Part shown: in pieces, positions 1 through 8,244 of the stretch
Layout of the letters: each line of letters starts with the position of its first letter
Numbering within the stretch: position 1 is the first letter of the stretch
Origin: a virus
Reading direction: 5' to 3' (one strand)
DNA: 53,574 nt
Virus record (IMG/VR): IMGVR_UViG_3300044972_000465
Location: 1 to 53,574 of that record
Program-made: the position numbers and the translations under genes
The notes under the pieces: generated by a model
Told to the model about the DNA's origin: nothing
The model's input: the letters and a program-made list of their open reading frames with translations, nothing else
The model's database searches: none

Positions 1-70
1 AGAAGCGCCTAAGCGCCGTGGTCGTCCACCTAAAGCAGAAGCCACGGTGAGCGATGCAACCAACGGATGA
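1..70 (+). CDS. C-terminus of a protein with an AT-hook-like tail (partial)
   Basis: An open frame enters from the left edge (first full codon at base 2) and stops at TGA 68-70. The visible 22 residues include RRGRPPK, which matches the basic RGRP core of AT-hook DNA-binding tails, followed by a short polar end. It overlaps the start of the next gene by 17 bases, as is usual in this compact genome. The rest of the protein lies outside the window, so its function is unknown. DNA binding is only suggested by the motif, and an ordinary basic tail would look the same. Confidence 0.55.
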   Translation, partial: EAPKRRGRPPKAEATVSDATNG

Positions 71-356
71 TTTACTAAGTCAGTGGGAAATCATTGTCGC
101 AGAAGTAAATAAAACCGATGTGCCGCTTGAGTGTATTAAAAAGATTGTATTTAAATTAACTAATGGTAAACAACGTACAATCAACATTCATACACTCAAG
201 AAACAAGGGTTAAATATGGATGATCTTGAGTTGATAGTTGCTAGAACTTTTAGCGAACTTGATACCGAGATCAAAGATGTCGAATTTGTAGTTGACATCA
301 AAAGTGTTGCAGCGTTAGTACAACCTGAAACAGACAAACTATTAGGAAAACTTTGA
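54..356 (+). CDS. Small conserved phage protein of unknown function (100 aa)
   Basis: Function unknown. The protein is a soluble 100 residues with mixed charge, no signal peptide and no membrane segment. The middle is lysine-rich (KKIVFKLTNGKQRTINIHTL) and the C-terminus reads VQPETDKLLGKL. From memory, proteins of this size and pattern occur in T4-like aquatic phages, but I cannot name a domain. The ATG at 54 lies inside the end of the upstream gene, and the stop overlaps the TTG start of thyX. It is therefore almost certainly co-transcribed with thyX. No catalytic motif is visible. Confidence 0.75.
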   Translation: MQPTDDLLSQWEIIVAEVNKTDVPLECIKKIVFKLTNGKQRTINIHTLKKQGLNMDDLELIVARTFSELDTEIKDVEFVVDIKSVAALVQPETDKLLGKL

Positions 357-1030
357 AAGTAACATTAGTATCATCAAGTCAGCCTAGTAAGGAACTAGAA
401 GCACAGGGTATAGTAAATGCTCAAGAACTAGTTGCTTACTGTGCTAGAGTTAGCAATCCTGCTAATCAAAACAACACAGACACAAGCGAAAAATTAATAC
501 GCTATCTTATTAAGCATCAACACTGGTCACCTCTTGAGATGGTTAGTGCTTGTTTAGAAATTGAAGTAACTCGTGATATCGCACGACAAATATTACGTCA
601 TCGTAGTTTTAGTTTTCAAGAGTTCAGTCAAAGATATGCTGTTGCTGATCTAGGGTGGGAATTAAAACAACCAAGATTACAAGACACAAAGAATCGCCAG
701 AATAGTATTGAAATTGCTGGAGATAACTTAATTGAGCAAAATTTAATGGAACAATGGCGTTGGAAACAAGAATCAGTTATCGCTTCTGCTCAAAGTTCAT
801 ATGAATGGGCTATTAAACAAGGTATCGCTAAAGAACAAGCTCGTGCTGTACTGCCAGAAGGACTTACCCTTAGTAGATTATACATGCAAGGCACATTACG
901 ATCATGGCTACATTACATAGAACTGCGTAGTGGCCCAGAGACACAAAAAGAACATAGGGAAGTGGCAGTAGCTTGTGCAAAAGCAATTGAATCAATATTC
1001 CCCATGGTGAACGAATTTCTAGTGGCATAA
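353..1030 (+). CDS. thyX: Flavin-dependent thymidylate synthase ThyX
   Basis: ThyX methylates dUMP to dTMP using methylenetetrahydrofolate and reduced FAD, and supplies dTMP for phage DNA synthesis in the cytoplasm. The diagnostic ThyX motif is present as RHRSFSFQEFSQRY (pattern RHRxxSxxxxSxRY), and the C-terminal part has the expected substrate-binding segment around ARAVLPEGL. At 225 residues it has the family's normal length. The start is TTG at 353, overlapping the TGA of the previous gene. AGGA at 344-347 gives a suitably spaced ribosome binding site, and no in-frame ATG lies nearby. It sits upstream of a small gene and a sugar epimerase. Confidence 0.95.
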   Translation: MKVTLVSSSQPSKELEAQGIVNAQELVAYCARVSNPANQNNTDTSEKLIRYLIKHQHWSPLEMVSACLEIEVTRDIARQILRHRSFSFQEFSQRYAVADLGWELKQPRLQDTKNRQNSIEIAGDNLIEQNLMEQWRWKQESVIASAQSSYEWAIKQGIAKEQARAVLPEGLTLSRLYMQGTLRSWLHYIELRSGPETQKEHREVAVACAKAIESIFPMVNEFLVA

Positions 1031-1266
1031 TAGTACACACATTTGTAATAGGCGATGTAGAAGACCCTGATATCTACGCTGCCAATCCTCTTTGGGAATG
1101 GCAAGAAAGCAAAATGGGCAAATGGGTGATGGAACACGCTATAGAACCTCCTGAATGGCATCGTATGACTGATTCATTGAGTTATGGATATCGTTATAAT
1201 GTTATTGCCAAACTCACTGAGCAAGATCAAACTTTTTGGACACTAAAGTGGAAAGATATTAAATGA
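1030..1266 (+). CDS. Small phage protein (about 78 aa) with a non-canonical start
   Basis: The frame is open from 991 to TGA 1264-1266 and encodes an acidic and tryptophan-rich peptide containing VIGDVEDPD, NPLWEWQESKMGKWVMEH and YGYRYNVIAKL. It looks like a real small T4-like phage protein, but function is unknown. It fills the gap between thyX and the epimerase exactly: its stop overlaps the epimerase ATG as ATGA, and the junction with thyX is TAATA, where other junctions in this phage read TAATG. The likely start is therefore ATA at 1030. The first normal in-frame ATG (1114) would remove the GDVEDPD region. A start at ATT 1015, or an ATG-to-ATA change, are alternatives. Confidence 0.65.
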   Translation: MVHTFVIGDVEDPDIYAANPLWEWQESKMGKWVMEHAIEPPEWHRMTDSLSYGYRYNVIAKLTEQDQTFWTLKWKDIK

Positions 1267-2207
1267 ACATACTAATTACCGGTGGCATGGGATTTATAGG
1301 TCACAATGTAGTTCGTGTACTAGAAGATTTGCACCATGAAGTTAGAATCATAGACAATCGTACCGATTATGGTATTATCCCTAGGACAGAATTAGACTAT
1401 CTAATGAATGAGAGAACTACCAAAATTCATTCTAAAGACATTGTATTAGCGGATATAGCAGAAACATTAGATGACAAACTATTTGATGATATTGATGTTG
1501 TCATTCATTTAGCTAGTTTTCCACGACAAAAAGTTGTAAACAAAAATCCAGCAGCCGGCAGTAGAGTAATGAGTGAAGGATTACTTAACTTACTTGAGCT
1601 ATCAGTTAAACATGGTGTAAAAAGATTTGTGTACGCTAGCTCAAGTATGGTTTATGGCAACTTTGATCATACAAACATCAAAGAAGATACTTCCTGTGAG
1701 CCTATCGGGCAATATGGAATAATGAAGTTAGCAGGCGAATGGTTAGTACGTGATTATACTAGACAATATGGGTTAGAACATACTATTGTTCGCCCTAGTG
1801 CTGTATATGGACCGTGTGATGTTGAGGATAGAGTTATTAGCAAATTTTTTGCTGCTGCTATGCGCGGAGACAAGCTGTTAGTAAATGGCCCTGAAGAAGT
1901 ACTGGATTTTACATATGTTGATAATACTGCTATGGGTATAGCCCTAGCAGCAATCAGCGATGCATCTAAAAATGACACATATAATATATCAAAGGGGCAA
2001 GCAAGAACTTTATTAGAAGCTGCTAGTCTAGTAGTTAAGATAGTAGGCAAAGGTTCAGTAACAATCAATCATCGTGATATGTCATACCCAGTACGGGGAC
2101 AACTAAGCATAGAAAAAGCGAAAAAAGATTTTGGATATAATCCTAAAATTGATCTAGAACAAGGATTAGTTAAGTATTACGAGTGGCTTAAACAAGTAAA
2201 ATTATAA
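1263..2207 (+). CDS. NAD-dependent epimerase/dehydratase (extended SDR)
   Basis: This is a nucleotide-sugar epimerase or dehydratase of the extended short-chain dehydrogenase family, cytoplasmic and NAD(P)-dependent. The Rossmann glycine motif is GGMGFIG at residues 7-13, the acidic end of strand 2 is IIDNR near 29-33, the catalytic serine region is SSSMVYG at 126-132, and the YxxxK pair is Y151/K155. Its 314 residues are standard for UDP-glucose 4-epimerase-like enzymes, but the exact sugar cannot be read. It starts at ATG 1263, overlapping the previous stop as ATGA. It could supply activated sugars to the glycosyltransferase-like proteins elsewhere in the window. That link is inference. Confidence 0.9.
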   Translation: MNILITGGMGFIGHNVVRVLEDLHHEVRIIDNRTDYGIIPRTELDYLMNERTTKIHSKDIVLADIAETLDDKLFDDIDVVIHLASFPRQKVVNKNPAAGSRVMSEGLLNLLELSVKHGVKRFVYASSSMVYGNFDHTNIKEDTSCEPIGQYGIMKLAGEWLVRDYTRQYGLEHTIVRPSAVYGPCDVEDRVISKFFAAAMRGDKLLVNGPEEVLDFTYVDNTAMGIALAAISDASKNDTYNISKGQARTLLEAASLVVKIVGKGSVTINHRDMSYPVRGQLSIEKAKKDFGYNPKIDLEQGLVKYYEWLKQVKL

Positions 2208-2777
2208 TATATACTGCGACATATTGTTATACCAAAGTTCAGGGCCTGTTTCAGTCAAATGATGTAGCATGACCCATTGTTGGCAACTTTCAGGAACAGG
2301 ATCTTTAGCACCACATACATTGTACTTAGAAGATTCCATGGTAAAATTAATAGAACAATTTGTTTTAATTAACTCCGAATATTTGTTGAACGCAAGCAGA
2401 TTATGTTCGCGGCTAATAAATAAACAGTCAAGATTGTTTAGTTTAGCTACATTGAATTGTATGGGTAAACAGTAAGTTGTATTAAGGAACTTATCTCCGC
2501 CACCAAACTTAGATAGTCCATGTCTATAATCAGGATGTATCCACATTCTAGTACTACATCTTCCAATACCTTTTGCCCAACGTTCATCACTAATTTGTAA
2601 CGCACTGAAACATACAATTTTATCATTTATAATAACAACCGGAAATGATAAAAAATCCCTAGGATCTAATCCTAAATAATTTTCTTTAAGCTCGTCGGTT
2701 GTGTTAATGAGATATTCTTGATATTGTTCCCACAGTTTTTTGTCAAAATTTGTAGCAAAATCAACTATTTTTTTCAT
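2202..2777 (-). CDS. GNAT-like protein of unknown substrate (191 aa)
   Basis: The central part (VVIINDKIVCFSALQI, then MWIHPDYRHG) resembles the strand-turn-strand and post-strand-4 region of GNAT-type acyltransferases, and the 191-residue length fits. The acetyl-CoA pyrophosphate loop is not clear, so this is a fold-level guess. The gene runs against its neighbours and overlaps the end of the epimerase by six bases. Its ATG at 2777 lies seven bases after a TTAAATA box that is half of a palindrome shared with the desaturase gene. It has no Shine-Dalgarno sequence. It looks like a single-gene insert with its own promoter. An unrelated phage hypothetical is the alternative. Confidence 0.6.
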   Translation of the reverse strand: MKKIVDFATNFDKKLWEQYQEYLINTTDELKENYLGLDPRDFLSFPVVIINDKIVCFSALQISDERWAKGIGRCSTRMWIHPDYRHGLSKFGGGDKFLNTTYCLPIQFNVAKLNNLDCLFISREHNLLAFNKYSELIKTNCSINFTMESSKYNVCGAKDPVPESCQQWVMLHHLTETGPELWYNNMSQYIL

Positions 2778-2784
2778 CGTACTA

Positions 2785-2798
2785 TATTTAATTAAATA
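2785..2798. promoter_or_regulatory. Bidirectional late-promoter-like palindrome
   Basis: TATTTAATTAAATA is a perfect 14-base palindrome in the 25-base gap between divergent start codons at 2777 (-) and 2803 (+). Each strand reads ATTAAATA, a variant of the T4 late box TATAAATA, with four bases (+) or seven bases (-) before the ATG. Neither gene has a visible Shine-Dalgarno sequence. Promoter function is inferred. Confidence 0.45.
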
Positions 2799-2802
2799 CC
2801 TT

Positions 2803-3633
2803 ATGCCTAAAATAAATTCATTCTTATACTACATACTTTATCCAATACATGCTGTAGCATGGATAGGTACAATATTATTTCTTACATTTTTTGATTTTAC
2901 ATGGACTAACTTTTGGCAATTGCTAATTGGCTGGATCATAATAGAAGGGTTAGGCGTTGCAGTAGGCCTACATAGATACGTTAGTCACAAAGCTGTTGAA
3001 CTACGACCAGGATTAAAGCCAATTTTACTTTGGATTAGTTGCTTATCACTACAGGGCAGCCCGCTCGGCTGGGCAGCAGTACATAGAGGTAGTCATCACC
3101 GATACAGCGACACAGAAAAAGATGCCCACACCCCCTCTAAGGGCTGGTGGTACGCTTGGCACATGTGGTTACATGACTGGGACAAATACTTTAATCCTAA
3201 GTACGCAATAGATTTGATCAGAGATCCTATGCATGTATGGATAGCTAAGAATTATAACTATATTATTCTGGTAACTTATGTTATAGTAGGTTTGATTAGT
3301 TGGGAACTGTTGCTATTTGGGTTCATTGTGCCAGCAGCATTGAGCTTATACATGGAAAGTAACATTAATATATTTTGCCACAGTCCTGGTTATGGTTATA
3401 GAAATTTTGATACAAAAGATCAAAGTCGTAATGTATCATTACTAGCTTGGATTACATGGGGACAAGGATGGCACAACAATCATCATGAAAAAGCAAGTAG
3501 CTATGACTTCGGATCTAGTATAAGTGGCAAGTCAAGCGAGTGGGATTTTAGTTTAATCTTTCTACCATTGATTGCGACTAAAGAAAGCAGACAGAAAATT
3601 TACAAAGAGCGCAATGACAAACTTCACACATAA
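2803..3633 (+). CDS. Membrane fatty-acid desaturase (acyl-CoA/lipid Delta9 type)
   Basis: This is an integral-membrane di-iron desaturase that introduces a double bond into fatty acyl chains. All three histidine boxes are present: HRYVSH at residues 57-62, HRGSHH at 94-99 and WHNNHH at 223-228. Hydrophobic segments lie before the first box and around residues 150-185. The 276 residues are slightly short for the family but complete in motifs. The frame is open further upstream, but ATG 2803 is preferred: it lies just after a TTAAATA box and avoids overlapping the divergent gene. It could change host membrane fluidity or lipids during infection. The acyl carrier (CoA, ACP or lipid) is not determinable. 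Confidence 0.9.
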   Translation: MPKINSFLYYILYPIHAVAWIGTILFLTFFDFTWTNFWQLLIGWIIIEGLGVAVGLHRYVSHKAVELRPGLKPILLWISCLSLQGSPLGWAAVHRGSHHRYSDTEKDAHTPSKGWWYAWHMWLHDWDKYFNPKYAIDLIRDPMHVWIAKNYNYIILVTYVIVGLISWELLLFGFIVPAALSLYMESNINIFCHSPGYGYRNFDTKDQSRNVSLLAWITWGQGWHNNHHEKASSYDFGSSISGKSSEWDFSLIFLPLIATKESRQKIYKERNDKLHT

Positions 3634-4531
3634 TAATCATCTTGTATATAGCATAGGAGGGCGTGACTATGACTATAGAAAGAATTCAACAGAAAAATAT
3701 TCAGTAAGAGTCGGCAAAATAGACCCAGAACGATATGCTGCTAGCTCATATGCAGACGAATTACATCGTACTGCTCAGTTAGTAAGAAGTGATTTTGGCA
3801 AGGATCTTGTATTATTTTTATCAGGAGGCACCGATAGTGAAATAGTACTAAGAAATTTCGTAGCAACAGGATTCAAACCACGCTGCGTTACTCTTAGATT
3901 TAAAAATGACTACAATGCCAGTGATTTAGTCGAAGCACAAGCAATAGCTGATGAGTTAGACGTTAAACTAGATATCATTGATATAGATATTGAGGATTTT
4001 TACTATTCAGGCGAAGCTAAAGAGTTTGGCGAACAAATACAATGTACTCAAATAACTTATATCATGGTTTACAGGAGTGTAATGAAGCTAGGTGCGCCTG
4101 CTGTCATGGGAGGTGAAGCATTACTTACTAGACAAGTAAATCTTAATGATAGTTATTGGTATTATACACTTAGGGAAAATGAAGATGCCAGTGCTATGCG
4201 GTTCTCTGATAAATTTGGAGTGCCATTGGTAAATGAATGGTTTAGCTATACGCCTGAGTTGCTATTATATTGGTTAGAAAATCCTTTAGTAAAAGAACTT
4301 GTGTCTAATCGTTACAACTACAAGCTAAACTCTGCCAGCAGCAAGAACTCAATTTTATCTACACTATACAAAACTAGGCCTAAATCAAAAACACATGGAT
4401 TTGAAAAGCTACTAGACTTTAATCAAGAAGTATACAAAGAATTAGGAAGAACACAAATCAAAAGGCTAGAAGCCAATGTAGATGGCATACATTATGATAC
4501 AGTAATACAACAATTGAAAGGAAAGCTATGA
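3614..4531 (+). CDS. PP-loop ATPase (adenine nucleotide alpha-hydrolase family)
   Basis: This belongs to the N-type ATP pyrophosphatase/asparagine-synthetase-like family, which adenylates a substrate before amidation or thiolation. The PP-loop is LFLSGGTDSE with SGGTDS at residues 70-75. A segment with GGEALLTRQ later in the protein may form part of the substrate pocket. It has no glutaminase domain and no zinc-binding cysteine set as in QueC. ATG 3614 is chosen over the upstream ATG 3572 because AAAGAG lies at good spacing. It overlaps the desaturase end by 20 bases and the next gene by ATGA. The true substrate is unknown. Context suggests joint action with the oxygenases downstream. Confidence 0.75.
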   Translation: MTNFTHNNHLVYSIGGRDYDYRKNSTEKYSVRVGKIDPERYAASSYADELHRTAQLVRSDFGKDLVLFLSGGTDSEIVLRNFVATGFKPRCVTLRFKNDYNASDLVEAQAIADELDVKLDIIDIDIEDFYYSGEAKEFGEQIQCTQITYIMVYRSVMKLGAPAVMGGEALLTRQVNLNDSYWYYTLRENEDASAMRFSDKFGVPLVNEWFSYTPELLLYWLENPLVKELVSNRYNYKLNSASSKNSILSTLYKTRPKSKTHGFEKLLDFNQEVYKELGRTQIKRLEANVDGIHYDTVIQQLKGKL

Positions 4532-5046
4532 AAATTGTAGAATTAAATTTATTATATAGAGAACTTGTTAAACCATTATTCACAGTGGATGCTTTATATA
4601 ACAGATTTATAGACACTTATCTATCAGGATTAACCAGTTACAAAGCATTTGGAATAGAACAAGAAAATGGTAGCATAACTTCTTTTATATCATTTTATAT
4701 AAGCCGCGATGACGCTTGTTGGTATATTACCGACATAAAATCGAATGATACCAAAGACGAACTTCGCACATTGATAAGCTCTGCAATGGCATACAATGAA
4801 GGCATGGGTAGATTAAAGTTTTACTCACTGATTGATGCTGATGATGTTGGATTGATAGATATTGTGTTTAATCTAAGATACAAATATGTAGATGAATGTA
4901 TTGTTCCTGCAAAAACAAGATGTTTATACAATAACTATTGGCAAATACTGTATAATCGTATGTTGCCAGAAAGAGATACAGTAGTACGTTGTTCATTTCT
5001 AAAACAAAAGCATAGAAGATTACTTCCTGTCGGTGGTAATATATGA
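4528..5046 (+). CDS. Uncharacterised, weakly GNAT-like protein (172 aa)
   Basis: No firm family. The middle part (KAFGIEQENGSITSFISFYIS, then WYITDIKSN) has the alternating hydrophobic strands seen in GNAT-like phage proteins, but no acetyl-CoA loop is clear. The C-terminal 30 residues are basic. The gene is locked between the PP-loop ATPase and an oxygenase by ATGA overlaps at both ends, so it very likely belongs to the same translation unit and pathway. No signal peptide or membrane span. A stand-alone phage protein with no catalytic role is equally possible. Confidence 0.6.
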   Translation: MKIVELNLLYRELVKPLFTVDALYNRFIDTYLSGLTSYKAFGIEQENGSITSFISFYISRDDACWYITDIKSNDTKDELRTLISSAMAYNEGMGRLKFYSLIDADDVGLIDIVFNLRYKYVDECIVPAKTRCLYNNYWQILYNRMLPERDTVVRCSFLKQKHRRLLPVGGNI

Positions 5047-5651
5047 ATAGCTTAGTTAGTCCATTCAAAATATTTGATAGTGACTTAAACTATGTAAAAA
5101 TAGGATCAAATAAAGAATTAGGTGATGAAGTAAGAGCTTATCTATCAGATACAACTAACCATCATTTATGGAAGCTCAGTACTCGTAGACAAACTACAAC
5201 ACATGCATTACGATTTACAGAATCTATACATTTAAGATTGTTAAAAGATCTTCCAGCCAAAATATCTACTATAGAATCTAATCAATGGATGGAAATTGGA
5301 GAAACCCCCATCGCAAATGAATATGTTTTTAAAAAAATTATAAATTGGTTTAAGCAAATGTTATTAAACACAGGCGCAGAACAAGTTGAATTTGGAAGAA
5401 TTTTTATTAGCAAATTGGCAGCTAACTCTGTTATTGATTCACATGTTGATAGTGGAAAATATTTTAGTTACTATGATAGATTTCACTTTACTGTTACCGC
5501 AGCCACAGAAAACATCTTTATGATTAGAGATGAAGAATGTATATTAGAAAGTGACTCGTTGTATTGGGTCAATAATCATGTACCTCATTGGTTAGAAAAT
5601 CGTAGCAATGAGGACAGGATAAACTTTATTATAGACGCAAGATTATCATGA
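5043..5651 (+). CDS. Aspartyl/asparaginyl beta-hydroxylase-like 2OG oxygenase
   Basis: A double-stranded beta-helix, Fe(II)/2-oxoglutarate oxygenase related to the aspartyl/asparaginyl beta-hydroxylase family. The iron-binding HxD is SHVDSG with H134 and D136, the distal histidine is H182 in NNHVPHWLEN, and R192 in NEDRINF fits the 2OG-binding arginine. Its 202 residues form a compact phage-type version with a short N-terminal helix region. The substrate could be a protein side chain or a small molecule. It is joined by ATGA overlaps to the gene before and after it. A second member of this family lies at 15104. Confidence 0.8.
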   Translation: MNSLVSPFKIFDSDLNYVKIGSNKELGDEVRAYLSDTTNHHLWKLSTRRQTTTHALRFTESIHLRLLKDLPAKISTIESNQWMEIGETPIANEYVFKKIINWFKQMLLNTGAEQVEFGRIFISKLAANSVIDSHVDSGKYFSYYDRFHFTVTAATENIFMIRDEECILESDSLYWVNNHVPHWLENRSNEDRINFIIDARLS

Positions 5652-6523
5652 AAATAACTGATATACATAGTAATTGGGGATCAGTTATACAGTTAGAATC
5701 TCCGACTGAGTTCTTTCTATACAGCACTGATTATTGGCGTGATTTAATATATAAACGTAGTGTTATATTCTTCAAAGAAGTCAAATTTACCAATGCTGAA
5801 TATGCGGAGTTTAGTCTACGCTTTGGCGAACCGTGGCAATCAGATGATTATGCGTATTCGAGAGAAAAAGCAGAGTCTGTGGATACTGAACACGGCGAAA
5901 TGACATTAAGTCCAATAACTAATACAGCAAAACGATTAGGCATGAGTGAAATGCCATGGCATGCTGACATACCAAATAGAACATATAAGCCATTTCCATT
6001 TAGAAGCTTGTGGATTGTGGCAAATCCCAACCCTACAGAGTCAGGCAAGACATCTTGGCTAAATCTTGAACATGCTATAGATTATCTTACTCCAGAAATG
6101 AAAAGTCTGTTGCCCCGTGTAAAAATTATACAACAAAGTTGGTATACTCCTGGCACAGATATTAAAGAATTTGATTTGTTAAAGACTCATCCTATCACCG
6201 GACGACAATCTCTTAGATTAAACTATTATAACTGGGAAAAGAATACAGAAGCTTGGATATGCGGAATAAAAATTGATGGGGTATTGCAAACCGATTGCTC
6301 ACTAGTACGAGAATGGTTGTCTTACCTAGAAAAAATACCTGAGCTAACATATACTCACACTTGGGATACATATGACATATCAATCTATGACAATTGGCCG
6401 TTTGTACACAACCGATCTGAACTAAAATTCAATAGCGATACTGAAATAAGAAAGTTTTACCGAATCAACATAGATCATCTTACAGACTATGAATGGCAGC
6501 AACATACTGCAAAATATTTTTAG
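5648..6523 (+). CDS. TauD/TfdA-family 2OG-Fe(II) dioxygenase
   Basis: An Fe(II)/2-oxoglutarate dioxygenase of the TauD/TfdA/CAS-like group. The HxD motif is MPWHADIPNRT (H105, D107), followed by a typical FRSLWIVANP strand. The distal histidine is H254 in WPFVHNRS, with R256 close by and another arginine in FYRINI. The 291 residues match the family. Members hydroxylate or desaturate small molecules such as taurine, amino acids or peptide intermediates. The substrate here is unknown. It closes the ATGA-coupled operon that begins with the PP-loop ATPase. A 30-base gap with a new promoter-like box follows. Confidence 0.85.
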   Translation: MKITDIHSNWGSVIQLESPTEFFLYSTDYWRDLIYKRSVIFFKEVKFTNAEYAEFSLRFGEPWQSDDYAYSREKAESVDTEHGEMTLSPITNTAKRLGMSEMPWHADIPNRTYKPFPFRSLWIVANPNPTESGKTSWLNLEHAIDYLTPEMKSLLPRVKIIQQSWYTPGTDIKEFDLLKTHPITGRQSLRLNYYNWEKNTEAWICGIKIDGVLQTDCSLVREWLSYLEKIPELTYTHTWDTYDISIYDNWPFVHNRSELKFNSDTEIRKFYRINIDHLTDYEWQQHTAKYF

Positions 6524-6537
6524 ACTATTATATATGT

Positions 6538-6546
6538 AGTTAAATA
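6538..6546 (+). promoter_or_regulatory. Late-promoter-like box
   Basis: AGTTAAATA lies in the short gap after the dioxygenase gene and ends seven bases before ATG 6554. T4-type late transcription from this box would start within a base or two of the ATG, giving a near-leaderless mRNA. No Shine-Dalgarno sequence is visible. Confidence 0.4.
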
Positions 6547-6553
6547 CTAACCT

Positions 6554-8167
6554 ATGCTAAACATCTATCAAGTACCCACAGAAGAAGTTACAAAAATTGA
6601 ATGGAAAGATGATTTTGTTGATTATGATCGTCAACTATCTCAACTAGGTAATGGACATGACGAATTCTTAGTTGTCAATCCAGAATTTGAAGGCACTGGA
6701 TTATATAAAACCATTGAAAATATTCCCCCTACTCCAGGAATTAAATGTATAGTATGGAAATTTAATGGTAAATGGGTAGCAAAATATTTTCACAAGTCAT
6801 GGATACCCGATATGGGTCATTGGCCAGCAGTAATTTATAATGATATAGTGTGGGAAAGAAATCCAGATATACCTGATTCTATACCGTTTTTTAATGACCC
6901 TTCTAAAATTAAATTAGAAGAATTAGAAGGATTATCATATCAGTTAATATGGTATTTAGATCCCTCATATAATCCTACTGATGATAAAGTTTGGGTTATG
7001 AAATGTTCATTAAAGGATTGTCCCGTTACTGGCACAAAAGACATGGGCTATATTAGTCCTAAAGTTAGAATAAAATATAATCCTGATATTCCTAAAATAG
7101 ATTTTGATTTCAGCTTTTTAATTCCATGGTATGACTTAAAATATGAACACGTATGGCATTTGGACGAAAGGTTTAACCCCACTGAAGATAAGATTTGGGC
7201 TATCAAACTAAAGTTAATGAATGGCATGCCTAAATCTGTAAAAGACATGGGATATGTTAGTCCTACAATAATTTATAATCCTGAATTGCCAGTACTTGAT
7301 TATACTATAGATGATCATATTCCTTATTATGATTTAGCATACGAACATGTATGGACCGTTGATGAAAGATTAGTCAATAGCTACGAAGAGGTATGGGCAG
7401 CAAAAATTGTTCCACATGAATCAGAAGGTGTTAAAGTAGTCGGAAATATCAAATGTAATCTACCTGAACAATTAGATGTAGTGTTTATCAGTTATAATGA
7501 ACCCAATGCAGAAACTAATTGGCAAAAGGTATTAGCAAAAGCTCCTAATGCCAAGAGAGTCAATGGGGTAAAGGGTATTGTAGCTGCACACAAACAAGCG
7601 GCATCTATAGTAACCACTGATATGTTTTATGTAGTTGACGGTGACGCTGACTTAGCTGACTATTGGGATTTTAAGTTTCAACCAAACTTGTTTGATAGAG
7701 ACTGCGTTCATGTTTGGCGTAGTATTAACCCTGTAAATGAGTTAAAGTACGGATATGGCGGAGTTAAATTATTTCCAACTACGTTAGTTATATCTGCAAA
7801 CCCAAACAACACCGATATGACTACTAGTTTAAGTGATAAATTTAAATTAATGCCTAAAATTAGCAATACTACTGCCTTTAACAGTGATGAGTTTAGTACT
7901 TGGCGCAGCGCATTTAGAGAATGTGCTAAATTGTCCGGCAAAGTACTAAAACGACAAATGGTTCGTGAAACAGAAAAGCGTCTAGACATTTGGTGTACAC
8001 TGGGCAATGATAAACCTTTTGGAAAATATGCCATAGCAGGTGCAATTGCCGGCAGAAAATTCGGAGAAGAAAACCAAGGCAATGACAAAATATTACAAAA
8101 AGTAAATGACTACGATTGGCTTAAATCAAAATTTAATGAGAATGTGCTAAATAACATTGATAGTTAA
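6554..8167 (+). CDS. Repeat protein fused to a glycosyltransferase-like domain
   Basis: A two-part 537-residue protein. Residues about 128-300 contain three imperfect repeats of about 65 residues with the signature YEHVW-LDE-P-DKIWA-K-GTKDMGY-SP-YNPELP. From about 306 onward there is a GT-A-like domain starting LDVVFISYNEPNAE, with AKRVNGVKG, AHKQAA and the DxD-type VVDGDAD (D362/D364). Similar repeat-plus-transferase proteins are, from memory, frequent in aquatic phages, but the sugar and acceptor are unknown. The C-terminal domain is paralogous to the protein at 20358-21290 (shared SYxEP, AKRV, GVxG, AHK, DGD, STWR/QAWR and FRE motifs). The repeats may bind the acceptor or virion. Confidence 0.75.
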   Translation: MLNIYQVPTEEVTKIEWKDDFVDYDRQLSQLGNGHDEFLVVNPEFEGTGLYKTIENIPPTPGIKCIVWKFNGKWVAKYFHKSWIPDMGHWPAVIYNDIVWERNPDIPDSIPFFNDPSKIKLEELEGLSYQLIWYLDPSYNPTDDKVWVMKCSLKDCPVTGTKDMGYISPKVRIKYNPDIPKIDFDFSFLIPWYDLKYEHVWHLDERFNPTEDKIWAIKLKLMNGMPKSVKDMGYVSPTIIYNPELPVLDYTIDDHIPYYDLAYEHVWTVDERLVNSYEEVWAAKIVPHESEGVKVVGNIKCNLPEQLDVVFISYNEPNAETNWQKVLAKAPNAKRVNGVKGIVAAHKQAASIVTTDMFYVVDGDADLADYWDFKFQPNLFDRDCVHVWRSINPVNELKYGYGGVKLFPTTLVISANPNNTDMTTSLSDKFKLMPKISNTTAFNSDEFSTWRSAFRECAKLSGKVLKRQMVRETEKRLDIWCTLGNDKPFGKYAIAGAIAGRKFGEENQGNDKILQKVNDYDWLKSKFNENVLNNIDS

Positions 8168-8179
8168 TCTACTATCAAT
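8156..8179 (+). terminator. Weak hairpin at the end of the glycosyltransferase-like gene
   Basis: ATTGATAG (8156-8163) pairs perfectly with CTATCAAT (8172-8179), with the stop codon in the eight-base loop. The stem is AT-rich and only a short T run follows, so intrinsic termination would be inefficient. Another RNA role, or none, is possible. Confidence 0.25.
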
Positions 8180-8235
8180 TTCCCATAAAAGTTGTTTTCC
8201 CCTTCTCGTTCGTGTACACTATACACATAAGTACC

Positions 8236-8244
8236 TTTAAAATA
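8236..8244 (+). promoter_or_regulatory. Possible degenerate late-promoter-like box
   Basis: TTTAAAATA ends four bases before ATG 8249, in the same position as the TTAAATA boxes of other genes here. The core differs by one inserted A, and no Shine-Dalgarno sequence is visible. GTGTA and TACAC form a small inverted repeat just upstream (about 8211-8226). Confidence 0.25.
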
